This document shows positions 46,264-46,975 of a DNA stretch of 46,975 bases, in pieces. This stretch comes from Nioella sp964229645 (GTDB lineage Bacteria; Pseudomonadota; Alphaproteobacteria; Rhodobacterales; Rhodobacteraceae), in contig NZ_CAXREX010000241.1 of the NCBI RefSeq assembly GCF_964229645.1, positions 1 to 46,975 of the forward strand, in the 5' to 3' direction. The position numbers were made by a program, and so were the translations under genes. The notes below the pieces were generated by a model. The model saw nothing but the letters and a program-made list of their open reading frames with translations. It did no database searches and was not told the origin of the DNA. Every line of letters starts with the position of its first letter. Position 1 is the stretch's first letter.

Positions 46264-46853
46264 GTGTCCAGCACCTCGGTCAGACGTCTTCGCAAAGCGG
46301 GCAGGAGGTCAGCCTCGAACCACGGGTTCTTCTTCAGCCATGCGGTATTGCGCCAGGACGGATGAGGCAAGGGAAAGACCATGGGCGCATAGTCGCGCCA
46401 TGCGCGGACGCGCTCGGTGACCGGCGCGTGCCCGCCGAGGTGCCAGCGCTGTGCATGGGCCCCCACGAGAAGGGTGAGCTTGATCCCCGGAAGGGTCTCC
46501 AACACCGCAGAGCGCCAGGTCCTTGCGCAGATCGGCGGGGGAGGCAGATCGCCCCCCTTGGCGTCATAGCCGGGAAAGCAAAAAGCCATGGGCACGATAG
46601 CCACGCGGGCGCGGTCGTAGAACGTGTCTTCGTCTACACCCATCCACATGCGCAACCGATCCCCTGAGCGGTCGGTGAAGGGCTTGCCCGACTGGTGCAC
46701 CCGAAGGCCCGGCGCCTGCCCGGCCACCAGGATACGCGCACCAGGCTGGAACCATTGCACGGGCCGTGGCGCATGGCCGGTGTGGGTCGCGGCGAAGCGC
46801 TCTGCGCAGAGGTGGCAGGCCGATATGCTGCGGGACAAGGCGGCAAAGGACAT
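46260..46853 (-). CDS. Uracil-DNA glycosylase superfamily protein (family 4-like)
   Basis: The 197-residue protein has the UDG motif A as GQAPG (45-49) with GKPFTDRSG after it, and motif B as HPS (164-166) in LPHPSWRN. Four cysteines, Cys13, Cys16, Cys92 and Cys109, match the [4Fe-4S] ligand positions of family 4 and family 5 enzymes. Family 4 enzymes excise uracil from DNA; here the catalytic acid of motif A is not the usual GEAPG glutamate, so activity and specificity are uncertain. ATG 46853 is used; an ATG two codons upstream (46859) is equally possible. It overlaps sseB by ATGA and lies close to the window end. Confidence 0.85.
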   Translation of the reverse strand: MSFAALSRSISACHLCAERFAATHTGHAPRPVQWFQPGARILVAGQAPGLRVHQSGKPFTDRSGDRLRMWMGVDEDTFYDRARVAIVPMAFCFPGYDAKGGDLPPPPICARTWRSAVLETLPGIKLTLLVGAHAQRWHLGGHAPVTERVRAWRDYAPMVFPLPHPSWRNTAWLKKNPWFEADLLPALRRRLTEVLDT

Positions 46854-46920
46854 GGGCATAAGAAAGCGCCGGACCGGCCGAAAGGGAAGACCCGAACGGT
46901 TCGCCGCCTTCGGCGCCGAC

Positions 46921-46975
<55 letters not shown>

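Overview
The window is a high-G+C chromosomal segment of an alphaproteobacterium, most likely order Rhodobacterales (Roseobacter/Rhodobacter type). The evidence is the Bzt-type glutamate/glutamine/aspartate/asparagine ABC operon, the yidC-MOSC-engB-argB run, a bacterial ATP12-family F1 assembly factor, an FeS-type photolyase paired with an SDR, a luxR-luxI pair and a short second-type glutamyl-tRNA synthetase. Genes are densely packed and many meet by 4-nt ATGA or GTGA overlaps. I see no rRNA, tRNA, CRISPR array or insertion sequence, and no gene-free stretch longer than 300 bases. The longest gaps are 38548-38838, 21627-21908, 10284-10518 and 29073-29293. The first CDS is cut by the window edge, and the window ends in 53 G residues that look like a sequencing or assembly artefact.

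Left third (1-16350). The tail of an EAL-domain protein precedes the plus-strand run yidC, MOSC protein, engB, argB, an uncharacterised Fe-S protein and a SixA-like phosphatase. On the minus strand follow bztABCD (9118-5710 for B-D, 10283-9267 for A), with a hairpin after bztA. Next come rarA-crcB-rluC-HAD phosphatase-ATP12, chained by overlaps, preceded on the same strand by luxR and luxI.

Middle (16350-29072). A ribosomal/transcription block reads leftwards: rplO-secY-adk-rpsM-rpsK-rpoA-rplQ. It is the distal half of the classical spc/alpha operons, but it is detached from the upstream spc genes and starts from a recognisable promoter at 21725-21753. Its intercistronic gaps carry hairpins, an attenuator-like stem and a second promoter. 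To its right lie a small cysteine-rich secreted protein, a G-rich tandem repeat that forms half of a terminator, and a minus-strand series MATE exporter, gltX, SulP permease. Then come a small metalloprotease-like protein, a DUF1801 gene and a VOC gene divergent from soxR, with a near-canonical SoxR operator between the last two, and a 2OG-Fe(II) oxygenase.

Right third (29294-46975). This part holds nadE, a secreted protein made of 18 MORN repeats, a photolyase/SDR pair, a GST-like protein, leuA preceded by a five-leucine leader peptide, and an acyltransferase. The elongasome operon mreB-mreC-mreD-mrdA-rodA follows, and then ghrA, sseB and a uracil-DNA-glycosylase-like gene.

The most informative non-coding elements are the leuA leader (leader peptide with mutually exclusive pairings, one reaching the leuA ribosome-binding region), the SoxR-type promoter with a 19-bp spacer, and the structured gaps of the ribosomal operon. 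No wholly new system is obvious. The best leads for novelty are the MORN array with two alternating repeat classes, the cysteine-rich secreted protein, the Fe-S protein after argB, and the luxR-divergent small gene.
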